Counted from the stretch's first letter, positions 1-6,281 are shown. The stretch is 7,382 bases of DNA from an uncultured Bacilli bacterium (GCA_947624845.1 CANQMB010000052.1:1-7382); one strand, 5' to 3'. Notes: a model not told the origin generated them from the letters alone. Program-made: numbers and translations.

Positions 1-227
1 AAGAAGTAAAAGCACCGAACGGCTATATGAAAAGTGATGAAATCTTTGAATTTGAAATTGACGATGAACATACGTCTCATCAAATTACGATCGAGGATTA
101 TAAAGAAGTAATCGTTCCGATCACCTCTTCTTCTACGATGATGTATGGAATTGGAATCGTTCTATTCTCATTAGGAGTTTTCTATGTATATCATTATAGA
201 AAAGTTAAAAAATCTGAAATTAGATAA
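1..227 (+). CDS. C-terminal end of a SpaA/Cna_B-type surface adhesin or pilin (partial, 5' end outside window)
   Basis: The reading frame is open from base 3 to the TAA at 225-227, so this is the last 74 codons of a longer gene. It begins with EVKAPNGY, which matches the E-box of SpaA-like pilin domains (E-x-x-A-P-x-G-Y). In that family the Glu assists a Lys-Asn isopeptide bond. A beta-rich acidic stretch (FEFEID, then QITIED) follows, as in the last strands of such domains. After it come VPITS (114-128), a hydrophobic segment of about 20 residues (roughly 135-195) and the basic tail RKVKKSEIR. That order is the architecture of a cell-wall sorting signal, and VPITS sits where LPxTG is expected. 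The adjacent overlapping sortase gene supports a wall-anchored or polymerised surface protein. The inference rests on a short fragment. If VPITS is not recognised, the protein would simply be membrane-anchored by its C-terminus. Confidence 0.75.
   Translation, partial: EVKAPNGYMKSDEIFEFEIDDEHTSHQITIEDYKEVIVPITSSSTMMYGIGIVLFSLGVFYVYHYRKVKKSEIR
173..177 (+). promoter_or_regulatory. Ribosome binding site that decides the sortase start
   Basis: AGGAG lies six bases before the ATG at 184, inside the coding sequence of the preceding surface protein. It supports the 184 start over later ones. The sortase is therefore translated from inside its neighbour, with a 44-nt overlap of the two genes. Confidence 0.75.
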
Positions 228-876
228 TGAAAAAATAGCCCTAATCGGGGCTCTTCTTCTCTTATCTGGAGGTTTCTTCTTTTCTTATAATTATGTTCAA
301 GCGAAAAAATTAGTCGCCTATGAATATATGGATCAAGTTTTTCAAAAAGCAGAAAAACAAGAGGAAGTAGAAAATTTTGAAGAGGATGAAAAGAAGGAAG
401 AGCAAGTAGAGATTCCAAAATCAGAAGAAAAAGAAGAACAACAGGCCATAAATGAAAATCCAGTACCCGTGTATCAATATATTGGTTACTTAGAAATTCC
501 CAAAATTAGTTTTAAACAGGGAATTGTGGATAAAAATTCAAAAGATAATAATGTTGAAAAAAATTTATATATCGCTGAAAATTCTACTTATCCAGATGTG
601 GAAAACGGGAATTTAATTATTGCCGGACATTCTGGAACTGGCTATAAAGCGTTCTTTAAGAACTTATATAAACTGGGAATTGGCGATGTTGCCAAAGTAG
701 AATATCAGGGAAAAGTATATACCTATCAAATCGTCAAAATTGACGAACAAAACAAAACGGGACGAATTAAAATTCAAAGAGATTATCACAAGACAACGTT
801 GACTTTAGTAACTTGTACCAAAGATAAAGATGACAAGCAGACGATTTATATTTTAGAGTTAGTTCATGTAGAATAA
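184..876 (+). CDS. Sortase family cysteine transpeptidase, membrane-anchored
   Basis: This 230-residue protein should cut sorting signals of secreted surface proteins and join them to the cell wall or to another pilin subunit on the outer face of the membrane. A single N-terminal membrane anchor (about residues 18-37) is followed by a charged Glu/Lys-rich linker (about 46-92). The sortase beta-barrel spans about 98-230. It starts with IGYLEIPKI, has catalytic His149 in IIAGHSG, and has catalytic Cys211 in TLTLVTC. The Arg expected in the last strand is not visible: aligned by eye to the KRKIFVA strand of Staphylococcus aureus SrtA, Gln219 takes its place (DKQTIYI). The gene overlaps the upstream surface-protein gene, its likely substrate, by 44 nt. 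It is followed after 17 nt by a membrane protein gene in the same operon. The family call is firm, but I cannot assign a sortase class. Confidence 0.93.
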   Translation: MYIIIEKLKNLKLDNEKIALIGALLLLSGGFFFSYNYVQAKKLVAYEYMDQVFQKAEKQEEVENFEEDEKKEEQVEIPKSEEKEEQQAINENPVPVYQYIGYLEIPKISFKQGIVDKNSKDNNVEKNLYIAENSTYPDVENGNLIIAGHSGTGYKAFFKNLYKLGIGDVAKVEYQGKVYTYQIVKIDEQNKTGRIKIQRDYHKTTLTLVTCTKDKDDKQTIYILELVHVE

Positions 877-893
877 TAGAAAGGGGGAATTCG

Positions 894-1754
894 ATGCTAC
901 AGATGTCTATTTTAGAAAAATTAAATTTAATTAAAGAGATGATTGGATCTTCTATATTTTCTATTCTCGCTTTTGTTGTGATTGTATTTATTGGCTTTTT
1001 ATTTATAACGACCAATAGACATAACGAAAGAGAAAGTAAGAAGACGTATAAGCTTTTATATGGCACGATTGGTATTTTCTTTTTGATTCTTTTCTTTTCT
1101 TCTTTAAGATCTATTGCCGATTATTTTATGAATCAAGTATTTATTCAAATCTATTTTCCAAGTTTAGCAGCCTATATATTAGGGTTAATTGTTGCCAATA
1201 TCCTAATGTGGAGAAGTATGTTTTATCATCATGATCAAACTTTGAAGAAGATCAACACAGTGTTCTTCTGTCTGATTCATTATTTGTTTGCCTTACTTTT
1301 AAACTTAATTACGATGAAGGGACTCAACGTCTTTGATACTACTTCTATTTATGGAAATAGAAATGCCCTAGCGATTATTGAAATGACAAGTTCACTGTTC
1401 ATTTTTTGGATTTTACTTCTTGTGATTTATCATTTCGTAAAAAAATTTCTAGTGGGTGGAAAAGAGCTCGTATTAGAAGAAATTCCAGTAGATTCGAAAT
1501 ATTATGTAAAAAAGGAATCTCCTATTTTACCTGTAGAGTCTCCAAAAAAAGTCATTTTAGAAAAAGAGACGAAGAAAGAAAAACAAGAAGAAAAAGCAAC
1601 GTCCTTTGGACTTTACGATGCGATGCTCACAGTAGAAGATTATAAGTTACTCCTTGATTTATTAAAAAAATATCAACATAAAGAACAAGTAAATCAAGAG
1701 GAATTAGAAGAGAGAAAAAAAGAATTGCCAAACTTTTATCCGAAGATTCGATAA
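894..1754 (+). CDS. Five-helix membrane protein with a charged cytosolic tail, function unknown
   Basis: I do not recognise this 286-residue protein. Five hydrophobic helices are visible at about residues 18-39, 55-75, 85-105, 121-141 and 163-183. A hydrophilic C-terminal region of about 100 residues follows. Its middle (about 206-235) is a Lys/Glu-rich, probably disordered linker, and its end (about 237-286) looks helical (FGLYDAMLTVEDYKLLLDLL, then a charged helix). Basic residues just after helix 5 (VKKF) suggest that the tail is cytosolic. No catalytic motif or metal site stands out. The start is supported by AAGGGGG at 881-887, six bases before the ATG. The gene lies 17 nt after the sortase and before a terminator, so it is the last gene of the surface-protein operon. 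A role in surface-protein export or sortase function is only an inference from position. Confidence 0.8.
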   Translation: MLQMSILEKLNLIKEMIGSSIFSILAFVVIVFIGFLFITTNRHNERESKKTYKLLYGTIGIFFLILFFSSLRSIADYFMNQVFIQIYFPSLAAYILGLIVANILMWRSMFYHHDQTLKKINTVFFCLIHYLFALLLNLITMKGLNVFDTTSIYGNRNALAIIEMTSSLFIFWILLLVIYHFVKKFLVGGKELVLEEIPVDSKYYVKKESPILPVESPKKVILEKETKKEKQEEKATSFGLYDAMLTVEDYKLLLDLLKKYQHKEQVNQEELEERKKELPNFYPKIR

Positions 1755-1758
1755 GGAA

Positions 1759-1798
1759 AAAAGAAATCATTTATTTTTTGATTTCTTTTCTTTTGTTC
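1759..1798 (+). terminator. Intrinsic terminator of the surface-protein/sortase operon
   Basis: An 11-bp perfect stem pairs 1759-1769 (AAAAGAAATCA) with 1779-1789 (TGATTTCTTTT) around a 9-base loop, five bases after the stop codon. The strand then stays T-rich (CTTTTGTTCTTTT). The stem is AT-rich with only two G-C pairs, so strength is uncertain, but position and shape fit a rho-independent terminator. Confidence 0.7.
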
Positions 1799-1801
1799 TT
1801 T

Positions 1802-1810
1802 TGATACAAT
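1802..1810 (+). promoter_or_regulatory. Extended -10 promoter for pcrA
   Basis: TGATACAAT fits the extended -10 form TGnTATAAT with one mismatch. No good -35 lies 16-18 bases upstream, where the terminator's T-rich arm is found; extended -10 promoters can work without one. Transcription would begin near 1817, giving a leader of only about 16 nt before the ATG at 1833. The ribosome site AGGGAG is at 1824-1829, rather close to the start. Confidence 0.55.
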
Positions 1811-1832
1811 AGAACTAGGAAGTAGGGAGAAT

Positions 1833-3923
1833 ATGAACTTAGCAGAGTTGAACAACAAACAAAAAGAAGCCGTTTTATATAATGAAGGGCCTCTTTTAAT
1901 ACTAGCTGGAGCGGGCAGTGGAAAAACAAAAGTGCTAACTACCAAAATTGCCTATTTAATCGAAGAAAAAAATGTCAGTCCCTATCATATATTAGCCATT
2001 ACTTTTACGAATAAGGCCGCTTTAGAAATGAAAGAGAGAATTCATCAATTAATAGGGGAAGAGTCCAAACAGATTCAGATTTCTACTTTTCATTCTTTTG
2101 GCTTAAAATTAATTCGAGAAAATGTAAAGCTATTAGGATATCAAGAAAACTTTACGATCATGGATAGTGATGATTCCTTGACCATAATAAAAAAGATTAT
2201 GAAAGAGATGAATTTAGATCCTAAAGTATATAATCCAAAGGGAATTCGAGCAAAAATTAGCAATTGTAAAAATGAGATGATGTCTCCAGAAATTTATGAA
2301 CGATATGTTGCCAGTGATTTTGAAAAAATTGTTTTAGAAGTATATCAGAAGTATCAAAAGAAATTGAAAAGTAATAATGCGATGGATTTTGATGACTTAT
2401 TGAATTTACCCATTGAACTTTTTAAAAAGCATAAAGAAGTTTTACAAAAATATCAGGAACGTTTCCAATATATTTTGATTGATGAGTATCAAGATACCAA
2501 TGAACCTCAATATATTTTAAGTAAGATGTTGAGTGCAAAATATCAAAATATTTGTGTTGTAGGAGATGATTCTCAAGCTATATTTTCTTGGCGAGGGGCG
2601 AATTATCAAAAAATTTTAAATTTTGAAAAAGATTATAAAAAAGCCCAGGTCATTATGCTAGAACAAAATTATCGATCTACTAAAAAAATATTAGAAGCAG
2701 CGAACTGTGTGATTCGAAATAATAAACAACGAAAAGAAAAAAAATTGTGGACAGAGAATGAAGAAGGAGAAAATATTAAATATTATCGTTCTTATGATGG
2801 ACGAGATGAGGCTCATTATGTTTCTGAGAAGATCAAAAAATTAATAGAACAGGGAGTCTCTTCAGAAGACATTGCCATTTTATATCGGACGAATGCCCAA
2901 TCGAGGACAATGGAGGAAGAACTTTTAAAAGAAGGAACTTCTTATCATGTTGTCGGTGGTGTCAGTTTCTATGCAAGAAAAGAAATTAAAGATTTGTTAG
3001 CCTATTTAAAATTAATTCATAATCCAAAAGATAATGTCAGTCTTCTTCGAATTATCAATACACCGAAAAGGGGAATTGGATTAAAGACGATTGAAGAGCT
3101 AACCAAAAAAGCAGATCAAGAAAAAATTAGTCTATATGAGGCAATTTCCACAGGAAAAGAATTGCAGTTTCGACAAATGATTGAAAGATTAATTCAAATA
3201 AAAGAAGAAATTTCTTTGACGGAGTTAATTGAAAAAGTATTAGATAGTAGTACTTTAAAACAGGAATTAGAAAACGAAGGAACCATGGAAGCAGAAATTC
3301 GTCTAGAGAACTTGGAAGAATTTAAATCGATTACGATGGCCTATGAAGCAAGAGAGGGAGAAATTTCATTGGAAGACTTCTTATTTGAAGTCAGTTTGGT
3401 TTCAGATAAAGATGAGTACAGTAGTGGTCAAGGGAAAGTGAACTTAATGACAGTGCATTCTGTCAAAGGACTCGAATATGATTATGTTTTTATTATTGGT
3501 TTAGAAGAAGGATTATTTCCTCATATAAACTCTTTAATGGATGCCGGAGAACTCGAAGAAGAAAGAAGACTCTGCTATGTTGCCATTACTAGAGCCAAAA
3601 AAGATTTGTATCTATTAAATGCTAGAAAAAGAATTTTATTTGGAAAAGATCAAGTCAATCCGCCCAGTCGTTTTATTGGAGAAATTGATTCTAATTTAAT
3701 TGACAGTAATTTTCAAGAATCCCCAGAAGAAAAAAGATTGAATGAGGAAGATATGTTCTATGAAGAGGATATGAATTATGAGGTAGGCGATTATGTCTAT
3801 CATGAAACATTTGGAGCAGGTAAAGTAGTAGAGGTGACAAAGGACTTAGTCAGTGTGGCCTTCAAGCATCCAATAGGAATTCGAAAATTAATGAAAAATC
3901 ATAAAAAATTATCAAAAGTTTAG
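1833..3923 (+). CDS. pcrA: ATP-dependent DNA helicase PcrA (UvrD/Rep family, superfamily 1)
   Basis: PcrA is the 3'-5' helicase of Gram-positive bacteria, acting in nucleotide excision repair, plasmid replication and clearing of RNA polymerase or RecA from DNA. The SF1A motifs appear in order: the Q motif near residues 4-10, Walker A AGAGSGKT (25-32), motif Ia ITFTNKAA (56-63), TFHSFG (85-90), motif II IDEYQDTN (216-223), motif III GDDSQAIFSWRGA (244-256), motif IV QNYRS (278-282), motif V TVHSVKGLEYD (540-550), and motif VI YVAITRAKKDL (582-592). The last 50 residues (VGDYVYHETFGAGKVVEV from 651) are the Tudor-like C-terminal domain, which in PcrA binds RNA polymerase. The DEYQDTN motif and this tail favour PcrA over Rep. 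At 696 residues it is slightly shorter than Bacillus PcrA (about 740); the linker after motif VI appears shorter. It is preceded by its own promoter and followed at once by another promoter. Confidence 0.95.
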   Translation: MNLAELNNKQKEAVLYNEGPLLILAGAGSGKTKVLTTKIAYLIEEKNVSPYHILAITFTNKAALEMKERIHQLIGEESKQIQISTFHSFGLKLIRENVKLLGYQENFTIMDSDDSLTIIKKIMKEMNLDPKVYNPKGIRAKISNCKNEMMSPEIYERYVASDFEKIVLEVYQKYQKKLKSNNAMDFDDLLNLPIELFKKHKEVLQKYQERFQYILIDEYQDTNEPQYILSKMLSAKYQNICVVGDDSQAIFSWRGANYQKILNFEKDYKKAQVIMLEQNYRSTKKILEAANCVIRNNKQRKEKKLWTENEEGENIKYYRSYDGRDEAHYVSEKIKKLIEQGVSSEDIAILYRTNAQSRTMEEELLKEGTSYHVVGGVSFYARKEIKDLLAYLKLIHNPKDNVSLLRIINTPKRGIGLKTIEELTKKADQEKISLYEAISTGKELQFRQMIERLIQIKEEISLTELIEKVLDSSTLKQELENEGTMEAEIRLENLEEFKSITMAYEAREGEISLEDFLFEVSLVSDKDEYSSGQGKVNLMTVHSVKGLEYDYVFIIGLEEGLFPHINSLMDAGELEEERRLCYVAITRAKKDLYLLNARKRILFGKDQVNPPSRFIGEIDSNLIDSNFQESPEEKRLNEEDMFYEEDMNYEVGDYVYHETFGAGKVVEVTKDLVSVAFKHPIGIRKLMKNHKKLSKV

Positions 3924-3936
3924 ATGATTTGTGATG

Positions 3937-3945
3937 TGATATAAT
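3937..3945 (+). promoter_or_regulatory. Extended -10 promoter for the nucleotidyltransferase gene
   Basis: TGATATAAT is a perfect extended -10 (TGnTATAAT), 14 bases after the pcrA stop. No good -35 is seen at the usual distance, where the end of pcrA lies. Transcription would start near 3952, right at the strong AAGGAGG ribosome site (3951-3957), giving a very short leader. Read-through from pcrA is also likely because no terminator separates the genes. Confidence 0.6.
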
Positions 3946-3963
3946 AAAAAAAGGAGGAAAGAT

Positions 3964-4878
3964 ATGAATAAAGATATTACGTTACTAATTTTAGCAGCCG
4001 GAATGGGAAGCCGTTTTGGTGGTTTAAAACAAGTAGAACCGATGGGGCCGAGTGGAGAATTTATTATTGATTATTCTATCTATGATGCGATTCAAGCTGG
4101 TTTTACGAAAGTAGTTTTTCTAATTAAAGAAGAAAACTATGAATTATTTAAAGAAACAGTGGGAAAAAGGGTAGAGCCTCATATCCCAGTCTCTTATGCT
4201 TTTCAAAATTTAGACAATGTACCAGAAGAGTTTACCATTCCAGAATCGAGAACAAAGCCATTAGGAACTGCCCATGCTATCTTATGCTGCAAGGACCAAA
4301 TAAAAGAGCCTTTTGCAATTATCAATGCCGATGACTTTTATGGAAGGGATGCTTTTGTACAAGCGGCAAAATTTTTGAAGGAAGTAAAAGAGGATACCAT
4401 TCATCATTATGCGATGATTGGCTATTCGGTTGCGAATACGATGACAGAAAATGGTTCGGTAAAAAGAGGGGTCTGTGAAGTAGAAGACAACAAATTAAAA
4501 AATATTATCGAATCCAAAGTATCGAGACAAGATGGAAAGATTATTGCAGAACCTTTAAATCACACGCCTCGTTTTGAAGTAGCAGAAGATCAGACCGTTT
4601 CGATGAACATGTTATTATTTACGCCTTCAATATTTGAATATATTGAACAGGATTTCCCAAAATTTTTAAGAAAAAATTGGGAGGCGATCGATCAATGTGA
4701 ATTTTTAATTCCCGATGTTTTACAGGAGACACTTCAAACCGGGTATGCGGATGTGAAAGTGATTCCGACGAATGCCACTTGGTATGGAGTAACTTATAAA
4801 GAAGATGCCCCTTTTGTGAAAGAAAACTTAGCAAAGTTAGTGGAAAATGGAGAGTATCAAAAAAAATTGTGGAATTGA
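3964..4878 (+). CDS. Sugar-phosphate-type nucleotidyltransferase (NTP_transferase family)
   Basis: This 304-residue protein belongs to the GT-A-fold pyrophosphorylases, which join an NTP to a sugar phosphate or similar alcohol phosphate to make an activated NDP precursor in the cytosol. The N-terminus holds the nucleotide-binding signature LAAGMGSRFGG (10-20) with Lys22. KPLGTAHA (98-105) and INADDFYG (120-127) follow, the latter carrying the metal-binding Asp residues. Later conserved-looking blocks are NGSVKRGVC (163-171), MNMLLFTPSIF (214-224) and WYGVTYKEDAPFV (273-285). The pattern closely resembles, from memory, a widespread uncharacterised family of gut Bacteroidetes and Firmicutes usually named only nucleotidyltransferase. 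The substrate cannot be read from the sequence, and no kinase, epimerase or glycosyltransferase lies beside it. The start has AAGGAGG at 3951-3957, six bases before the ATG. It ends with TGA. Confidence 0.88.
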   Translation: MNKDITLLILAAGMGSRFGGLKQVEPMGPSGEFIIDYSIYDAIQAGFTKVVFLIKEENYELFKETVGKRVEPHIPVSYAFQNLDNVPEEFTIPESRTKPLGTAHAILCCKDQIKEPFAIINADDFYGRDAFVQAAKFLKEVKEDTIHHYAMIGYSVANTMTENGSVKRGVCEVEDNKLKNIIESKVSRQDGKIIAEPLNHTPRFEVAEDQTVSMNMLLFTPSIFEYIEQDFPKFLRKNWEAIDQCEFLIPDVLQETLQTGYADVKVIPTNATWYGVTYKEDAPFVKENLAKLVENGEYQKKLWN

Positions 4879-4895
4879 ATAAAATAGATTATAAT
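4867..4895 (+). promoter_or_regulatory. Promoter for the Bax inhibitor-1 family gene
   Basis: A perfect -10 TATAAT (4890-4895) has TTGTGG (4867-4872) exactly 17 bases upstream, a partial match to TTGACA. It overlaps the end of the nucleotidyltransferase gene. Transcription would start near 4902, immediately at the ribosome site, so a translation start at the ATG of 4900 is unlikely from this promoter. Confidence 0.55.
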
Positions 4896-4901
4896 AGATA
4901 T

Positions 4902-4910
4902 GGAAGGTGA
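4902..4910 (+). promoter_or_regulatory. Ribosome binding site that decides the start at 4915
   Basis: GGAAGGTGA lies four bases before the ATG at 4915 and directly after the in-frame ATG at 4900. The latter has no Shine-Dalgarno of its own. The protein is therefore taken to begin MDNKLYSKVF, which fits the usual N-terminus of the family. Confidence 0.7.
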
Positions 4911-4914
4911 TAAA

Positions 4915-5562
4915 ATGGATAATAAATTATATTCAAAAGTATTTTCATGGTTATTTGTTGGTTTACTCATAACCTTTGGTAGCGGTTATATCTTATCTTT
5001 ATATCCCGATGCTGTTGCCAATGTTTTAGGTGGTGCTGGGTACTTGATTGCCATTGTCGTAGAACTTGCCGTTGCTTTATTTTTAGGAATTCGCATTCAG
5101 AAAATGAGCAAAAACACAGCTATCTTTTGTTATATGCTGTACTCATTGATTACAGGAGTGACATTTTCGATTCTATTTTTAGAGTTTGAGTTGACTTCTC
5201 TCATTATGGTATTTTTAATTACTGCGATTGTCTTTGGTTTATTTGCGCTTTTTGGAGCGGTGACAAAGTTACCTATACATAAATTAGGATCTTTCCTATT
5301 TATGGGACTTCTTGCAATCATTATTGCAAGTATCATCAATATGTTTTTTGGAAGCCAAGGATTCGATATGGCTTTATGTATCATTGGAATTTTAATATTT
5401 ATTGGTTATATTGCCTATGATATTAAAAAACTACCTCAATTTTTTGATCTTCTAGGAGAAGACAAGGGAGCAGTTTATGGAGCATTTGAATTATACTTAG
5501 ACTTCATTAACTTGTTCCTTCGATTATTACAATTATTTGGAAATAGTAATAATAACGACTAG
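4915..5562 (+). CDS. Bax inhibitor-1 (BI-1/YccA/YetJ) family seven-helix membrane protein
   Basis: This 215-residue protein is nearly all hydrophobic, with helices at about 11-29, 41-60, 68-89, 95-115, 126-145 and 153-171, plus a seventh hydrophobic segment at 190-208. The N-terminal pattern KVFSWLFVGLLITFGSGY and the C-terminal pattern ELYLDFINLFLRLL are typical of the bacterial BI-1 family. Bacillus subtilis YetJ of this family is a pH-sensitive calcium leak channel with a gating pair of Asp residues. The likely equivalents here are Asp169 (in AYDI) and Asp196 (in LYLDF). Transport of calcium is known for the family but not shown for this protein. The E. coli relatives YccA and YbhL are alternatives for its role, and YccA modulates the FtsH protease. 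It has its own promoter and is followed by a terminator, so it can be a single-gene unit. Confidence 0.92.
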   Translation: MDNKLYSKVFSWLFVGLLITFGSGYILSLYPDAVANVLGGAGYLIAIVVELAVALFLGIRIQKMSKNTAIFCYMLYSLITGVTFSILFLEFELTSLIMVFLITAIVFGLFALFGAVTKLPIHKLGSFLFMGLLAIIIASIINMFFGSQGFDMALCIIGILIFIGYIAYDIKKLPQFFDLLGEDKGAVYGAFELYLDFINLFLRLLQLFGNSNNND

Positions 5563-5571
5563 AAAAATTAA

Positions 5572-5609
5572 AAAAAGTATTATGACTTTGATCACAATAC
5601 TTTTTCTTT
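5572..5609 (+). terminator. Intrinsic terminator after the BI-1 family gene
   Basis: A 10-bp stem pairs 5572-5581 (AAAAAGTATT) with 5596-5605 (AATACTTTTT). After one A-C mismatch, TGA at 5583-5585 pairs with TCA at 5592-5594, leaving a six-base loop. The right arm ends in TTTTTCTTT. A-rich left and T-rich right flanks mean it could also act on the minus strand, although no minus-strand gene is seen. The rest of the gap to 5700 is AT-rich with no recognisable RNA or gene. Confidence 0.8.
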
Positions 5610-5701
5610 GCAAAAAATAATTTCTAGGGACTAAATGGAGTATAAAAAAAGATTTTATTCGTAGAATTAAATAAGAAGATTGTCAATTAATAAATATTTA
5701 T

Positions 5702-5730
5702 TTATCAAAACGAAAAAAATGTGTTAGAAT
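5702..5730 (+). promoter_or_regulatory. Promoter for the thioredoxin-like/trmL operon
   Basis: TTATCA (5702-5707, four of six to TTGACA) and TAGAAT (5725-5730, five of six to TATAAT) are separated by 17 bases. TG at 5722-5723 makes an extended -10 (TGTTAGAAT). Transcription would start near 5737, again giving a leader of only about 14 nt. A 14-base perfect palindrome (5689-5702) touches the -35. Confidence 0.6.
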
Positions 5731-5750
5731 AAAACTAGGGAGTGATATCC

Positions 5751-6281
5751 ATGAAGGAAATAAAAACGAGAAAAATACCAGCAAAGAACTATATTTTAGT
5801 TGGGGTGTTGTTTGTTGCCGTCGTTTTGCTACTGTGGTATTTTTCAAAATGGTATCAAGTGTATAATGATTATCAAAGAAAAACACCAGTAATTCGAGGA
5901 ACTTTATCTGAAATTACCGATTTGGAATTAGATCATTATTTAATGGAAAATCCAACCGCTGTGATTTATATGTGTACAAGTAGTGCCAGCCGTTGTCGTA
6001 ATTTTGAAAAATCTTTCAAAAAAGTGTTAGAACAAGATGAAGTTTTAAAGACGAATATTATTTATTTAAATTTAAGTGATATCAATCAAGAAGAATTTGT
6101 GAATGAATTCAATCAGAAATATTCTTATAAATCAAAATTGACAACAAATTATCCAGCGCTTGTTCTATTTGAAGATGGAAAAGTGATTGGACTTTTACAA
6201 GAAAAGAAAGATAAAAACTTGAATGCCAGTGAAGTACAAAGTTATTTACATTTACATGATATTGGAGAAGATGTGGAATGA
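5751..6281 (+). CDS. Membrane-anchored thioredoxin-fold protein lacking a CxxC motif
   Basis: This 176-residue protein has a basic N-terminus (MKEIKTRKIPAKN), one membrane helix (about 14-32), and a soluble domain that by orientation rules should lie outside the membrane. The domain reads like a thioredoxin fold: a strand AVIYMC (70-75), a helix (83-98), a strand NIIYLNL (102-108), then NYPALVLFEDGKVIGLL (133-149). Here Tyr-Pro135 sits at the usual cis-proline and is followed by a strand and turn as in thioredoxins. Cys75 is where the first active-site Cys belongs, but the next Cys is at 82 (CTSSASRC), so the standard CxxC is missing. Classical oxidoreductase activity is therefore uncertain; substrate binding or a non-standard disulfide are possible. 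The ATG at 5751 is preferred because GGAG at 5739-5742 precedes it by eight bases, and the upstream in-frame GTG (5742) lies within that site. It shares ATGA with trmL. Confidence 0.68.
   Translation: MKEIKTRKIPAKNYILVGVLFVAVVLLLWYFSKWYQVYNDYQRKTPVIRGTLSEITDLELDHYLMENPTAVIYMCTSSASRCRNFEKSFKKVLEQDEVLKTNIIYLNLSDINQEEFVNEFNQKYSYKSKLTTNYPALVLFEDGKVIGLLQEKKDKNLNASEVQSYLHLHDIGEDVE

Noticed and set aside
194..418. Minus-strand reading frame opposite the sortase
   Set aside because: It lies wholly inside the well-supported sortase gene and its composition mirrors the Glu/Lys-rich linker on the other strand. It has no credible family pattern.
767..1066. Minus-strand reading frame across the sortase/membrane-protein junction
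   Set aside because: It crosses two genes with good starts and ribosome sites on the + strand; its hydrophobic look is the shadow of the membrane helix encoded there.
1406..1645. Alternative + strand frame inside the five-helix protein gene
   Set aside because: Arg/Ser-rich translation with no ribosome site. The overlapping frame is longer, has a strong ribosome site and a coherent membrane topology.
5130..5384. Minus-strand reading frame within the BI-1 family gene
   Set aside because: It is embedded in a gene with clear family patterns at both ends and has no promoter or recognisable protein pattern.
5606..5700. Possible small RNA or riboswitch in the longest gap without a gene
   Set aside because: No conserved fold, G/C-containing stem or terminator of its own is visible, and the predicted transcript start near 5737 leaves no room for a riboswitch leader.
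5698..5886. Minus-strand small hydrophobic frame over the promoter of the thioredoxin-like gene
   Set aside because: It is the reverse of the membrane helix of the real gene and covers its promoter; no ribosome site or similarity is seen.
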